NCBI GenBank assembly: GCA_018398765.1
Contig: JAHBMJ010000948.1
Location: forward strand, 3,769-38,336
Length of the DNA stretch: 34,568 nucleotides
Origin: Chromera velia
Lineage: Eukaryota; Sar; Chromeraceae
Reading direction: 5' to 3'
The notes under the pieces are model-generated. The model ran no database searches and was not told the origin of the DNA. It saw only the letters and a program-made list of their open reading frames with translations. Below, one piece after another: positions 31,362-34,568 of this stretch (positions within the stretch are counted from its first letter, which is position 1; every line of letters begins with the position of its first letter). The translations under genes and the position numbers were made by a program.

Positions 31362-33535
31362 GGAGAAGGGNGGGGGGGGGGGGGAGATTTGGAGAGGGGA
31401 GAAGTCGGACAGTCAAACAGACGCGCAGACAGAGAAACAGGAACTATGAGTGCGCGAAAAAAAAAGAAAAAAACGCAGAGGTTCGCAGACAGATATTTGC
31501 ATGCACAGTGAGTGGGAAGATCCATGGGGTTACTGGTGGGCTCTACCTGGTCTCCGCTCTTCGTGCCGCGCTCACGAGAAAACCTATAACGCATCCCACG
31601 CACAAGCACCCTCAAGCCAGATAAGAGAGAGAGAGGAAGAGAAAGGGACGTACCTTGATATCATTCGCAGAGAAGTTGTAGGGGACCGAACCGACATAGA
31701 TACGGTTCATGCCGCCCCCGGAGGAGGCACCGCTGTTGGGCAGTCCTGTGGCTGTCAGGGGCTGCAAACAGTCAGGTATAAGAGAGAGAGGAGAGAATAT
31801 GGGTCTGTGCGTACATCCAGTGTTGCAGAGGGAACAAACCATGTTGGTCGGGGATACGGTAGAGAGGAAGTAAGTACGGGGACACGAGCGCACAGACGCT
31901 TCAGATATGCTGAGAGAGACCACAAAGTGCAAAAAAGCAAGGAAGAAGACCCCTAGAAAGGCAAAGGAAGGAAAGCAAGTCAAAGATGAAGGAAAGCAAG
32001 TCAAAGCGAAGGAAAGGAAAGAAAGGAAAAGTAGCAATCAGGACTAACCCCGCTGGCAGGCGTAGGAATACTTCCGCCGCCTCCGCCCCCCCCAGTGACG
32101 GCAGTGGGACGTCCCACCTTGATTGTTCTGCAATCAGATATGGCACTCAAACAGCACAGTGAGCAGGGAGAGAAAGGGAAATGGAGAGGGAGACAGCGCA
32201 AGAACAAGAAAGGAGACCCCGTGGGGCTTTGTGAACACAATCATCTGTCTCCTTCCATCTTCTTCTTTCGTCGGCATGACAGGAGTCTGTCTGCTGAGCA
32301 TGCGCAAACGAAATGCGATGAGAGAGAGAGACCCAGGCAGACAAAACGCTGACGAAAATCAAGTGTCTGCCCTTCCCCTCTTGCTTCTTTCTCTCGCAAA
32401 TTACGACAGGAGCTCAACGATCGAGTGAATGAATGAAAAATCGAAAATGCAAACGTTCGCTCGGAGAGGGATTAGGTGCCTCACCCCGGACCGCACAGTC
32501 ATCCATCCATCCATCAATCATCCCCTTTAGATTTGTTTGACCCTTCAGCTCCCATCTCCTCTCCTCTCCACTCCTCTCCTTCTGTCTTCACGCAAGCAAG
32601 CAAGGAGGCAGGCAGAAAGAGAAGGGAACAGCCACAGAGACACAGCAACCACACACAGCAAGAAGACACAACACGAGACACCACAGCACAGCACACAGAG
32701 GAACGCAGCAAGGAGAGGGAGGGACAGGGGGGCACAACGGCAACAGCAGCAGGAGAAAACAAGCTGCCAGAAGAGGGCACAAGGGAGGGAGCAGGGGAGA
32801 CCAAAGGGCAGGGATAACAGCAGAGAGAAAGAAGCACAGGAAGGACAACAGAGAGCAGCAACACCACATTGACAGGAGAACACAAAAAGAAACACAAAGA
32901 CAGAGAGAGCGACTGTGCATGCATACGTGCCACCAGCAGGACGCACATCTCGTCCCACGCCTGCTTCTGCCCAAATAGCAAAAGAGACACAGACAGAGAA
33001 AAGGAGAAACAACAGACAGACAAGTCGGCACAGCAGGGTACAGGAAAACTTCCAGGCTGCTTTTACTGAATGAACGTTCATCGGAAACATAAGCAAAACT
33101 GTCCCCGTAGGAGTACCCCACCCCTTCTGCCGCCACACACAGACAGACAGACAGACAGACAAGGAGAATGAGAAAAAGCGGGAGACGGAAAGGTAGACGG
33201 ACAGACACCCAGACAGGGAAAGGGAGCGGGCAGCCAAGATTCGTGCGACGGTCGATGGGATTGAGAGTTCGTGACAATGGGAAAAGTAGAGACAAAGCGG
33301 AGAGTCGTGCAAACAAAGTCAATTGAGTGCAAAAAGCATCGAAGAACGGAGGGGAAGACGAAACAACAACAGGAACAAATCAGAGACGGACGCTGCTCCC
33401 CCCCCCTTTTCTTCTGCCACCTCTAAATCTTTTCTTTTTCGTTTGTTCCCTTTTCCCTCTAAGTCGAGAACGCGCGCTTCCACGACAAACGATTGGTTTC
33501 TCAGCGCGTACATACGAAGGGAGAGAGAGAAAGAG

Positions 33536-33603
<68 letters not shown>

Positions 33604-34568
33604 GGGACCTCTAAAAGGCAACGCGATCTCAGCTGATGACGTTCCGACACTACTCCCAACAAGAACTTAGAAAAGAAATCCCCCCCCCCCCCCCCCCCCC
33701 TCTCTCCATCTCCGTCCAGAAATCTCATACAAAATCAACATACACAGAGTGGAGAATGACGGAAGACATCTCCAAATTAAACGACCATCGCCCTGTCATG
33801 CAAAACTCGCATGAAACACCCTCATCTCTCCCTCCCTCAGGCAAGATTGGAGAGATGGGCGGACAGGACAGACAACAACCAGGCATACTCCCCTCCTCTC
33901 TTCTCTCAACCACCCCCTTCGCTGCTCACTCCTATGCGGAAAAGTTCCATATACTAATGTTTGCCCCTTCCTTCGCTCCTAGTCAAAAGAAACATACCCC
34001 CACCCGCACCCAACGCCCCCCCCCCTCCCCCCCCTACCTACCTGTTCTTCAGCTGGAACCCCTGCATTGCTTGAATTGCCATCTCCTGCAGCAGCAGACA
34101 CACCCAGAGAAAGACAAGGGAGAAAAAAGAGGGTGTGCGCAGAAAATGAATGCACAGACTGAAAAGAAAAAAAAACGGAAGAGAAAATTCCAGGCAGAAG
34201 GCACGAAAACGTTACAGGAGGAATTCGTGATTCAGGAAGAGACAGCCGTTCTTCGATCTTCTCACTCACTCCAACAGGTCTGCAACCGAAATCCAAAAAG
34301 GCAGACCGACGGAACGAAGACCGGACTCGAGCAGAAAAGGAAGGAGAAACTCCAGACGGACGAGAAAGAGTGAAAGAGGGAGAGGGAGACGGAGGAAGAA
34401 AGGGAGGGTGGGAGAGAGAGAAGGGAGAAAGAAAAAACTGACTGCAGCCTCAGGAACTGTGTACTCGATGAAGCAGAACCCCTTGGACCTCCCCCCTTCT
34501 TTGGGCATCTCCACGTTGATGATCGTGCCGAAAGCCTGGAACACCTGTCTGATGTCAGACTCGGTCAG
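28784..34568 (-). CDS. PUF60: PUF60-like RNA-binding splicing factor (two RRMs plus UHM), 5' end beyond window
   Basis: Eight exons, in transcript order: 34443-34568 (cut by the window edge), 34042-34085, 32049-32127, 31654-31761, 31272-31325, 30512-31015, 30141-30240 and 28784-28875. All junctions keep frame and give 368 residues. The first three hold the back half of RRM1 (SKGFCFIEY as RNP1, ending RTIKVGRP). Exons 4-6 hold RRM2 (RIYVGSVPYNF as RNP2, HRGYGFIEF as RNP1). A Gly/Met-rich linker follows (MMMGGMGMPQMGMPN). Exons 6-8 hold the C-terminal U2AF-homology motif: DNELEGE, QECSKFG, then ALDGRWFGGR with the RWF signature that binds Trp-containing ULM peptides of SF1, SF3B1 or U2AF. PUF60 acts in the nucleus in 3' splice-site and branch-site selection. 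The protein ends about ten residues after the RWF strand. Confidence 0.93.
29050..30092. repeat. Intronic satellite: 290-370 bp units with (CA)n tracts in the last PUF60-like intron
   Basis: The intron 28876-30140 contains three copies of a unit beginning CCACAAAGGAAAGAACATG at 29151, 29437 and 29811 (spacings 286 and 374). Each continues through GTCACCTGTGATGTTTAT, CAGCACATTGCAAAGCTAAC, CACGCGCAGTGCACCAC and CAAACTCTTTCCGCTACAC, then a CT-rich and a (CA)n tract. The longer second spacing comes from an internal duplication of the CAAACTCTTTCCGC block (about 29594 and 29716). The copies are nearly identical outside the simple-sequence tracts. Confidence 0.85.
31328..31384. repeat. (CA)n tract and G run with one N, in a PUF60-like intron
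   Basis: A (CA)n tract at about 31328-31357 lies against the acceptor of the exon ending at 31325, so on the transcript it forms the GT-rich stretch before TGCAG. A G run with an uncalled base at 31371 follows. Confidence 0.85.
33537..33700. repeat. (CA)n tracts and a 21-base C run in a PUF60-like intron
   Basis: Two (CA)n tracts separated by CTCA span about 33537-33602, and 21 consecutive C lie at 33680-33700, all inside the 1.9-kb intron 32128-34041. A short (ACAG)n tract lies in the same intron near 33140-33161. Confidence 0.85.

Noticed and set aside
32514-33322. Overlapping 169-255 codon minus-strand frames rich in Leu, Ser and Cys
   Set aside because: They lie in the 1.9-kb intron of the PUF60-like gene, in C/T-biased sequence, overlap in three frames and match nothing.

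Overview
This is nuclear DNA of a eukaryote. It has spliced genes with clean GT..AG introns, a PUF60-type splicing factor, a secreted trefoil glucoamylase and long non-coding stretches full of microsatellites. The mix of ankyrin proteins carrying a FWDFLSL/DRGWCWFE domain, an EF-hand isocitrate dehydrogenase of the algal type, and GC-rich genes set in AT-rich spacers best fits a photosynthetic alveolate such as the chromerid Chromera velia. That assignment is an inference from gene content and cannot be confirmed here. The left edge starts in a G run, and an N gap at 20880-21094 also sits inside a G run, so this is a draft assembly.

Layout, left to right. 451-4719 (+): a large ankyrin-repeat protein that I read as one two-exon gene, with a non-ankyrin domain between two ankyrin blocks. 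5305-6561 (-): a protein with two HNH endonuclease domains. 7022-7523: two tandem copies of a 250-bp unit rich in hairpins. About 8600-10050: a degenerate minisatellite of about 20 copies. 10051-13706: gene-poor, with microsatellites and AT-rich DNA. 13707-15227 (+): intronless isocitrate dehydrogenase with a C-terminal EF hand. 15228-17971: gene-poor and AT-rich. 17972-19723 (-): THUMP-domain RNA methyltransferase, divergent from 20335-22926 (+), a three-exon GH15 glucoamylase with a signal peptide and an N-terminal trefoil domain. 23783-23997: four hairpin repeats. 25615-26299 (-): a MYND zinc-finger gene with an apparent one-base frameshift. 28784-34568 (-): eight exons of a PUF60 homologue whose 5' end lies beyond the window; its introns hold large satellite-like repeats.

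The genes do not form an operon or an obvious pathway. Two points stand out across genes. All ten introns I could place by reading frame and protein homology start GTNNGT and end TGCAG. And GC-rich coding blocks alternate sharply with AT-rich spacers. The most notable single genes are the trefoil-GH15 fusion, the dehydrogenase whose cofactor-site residues predict NAD use, the ankyrin/RGWCWFE protein and the tandem HNH protein. I saw no CRISPR array, rRNA, tRNA or complete transposon that I could support.
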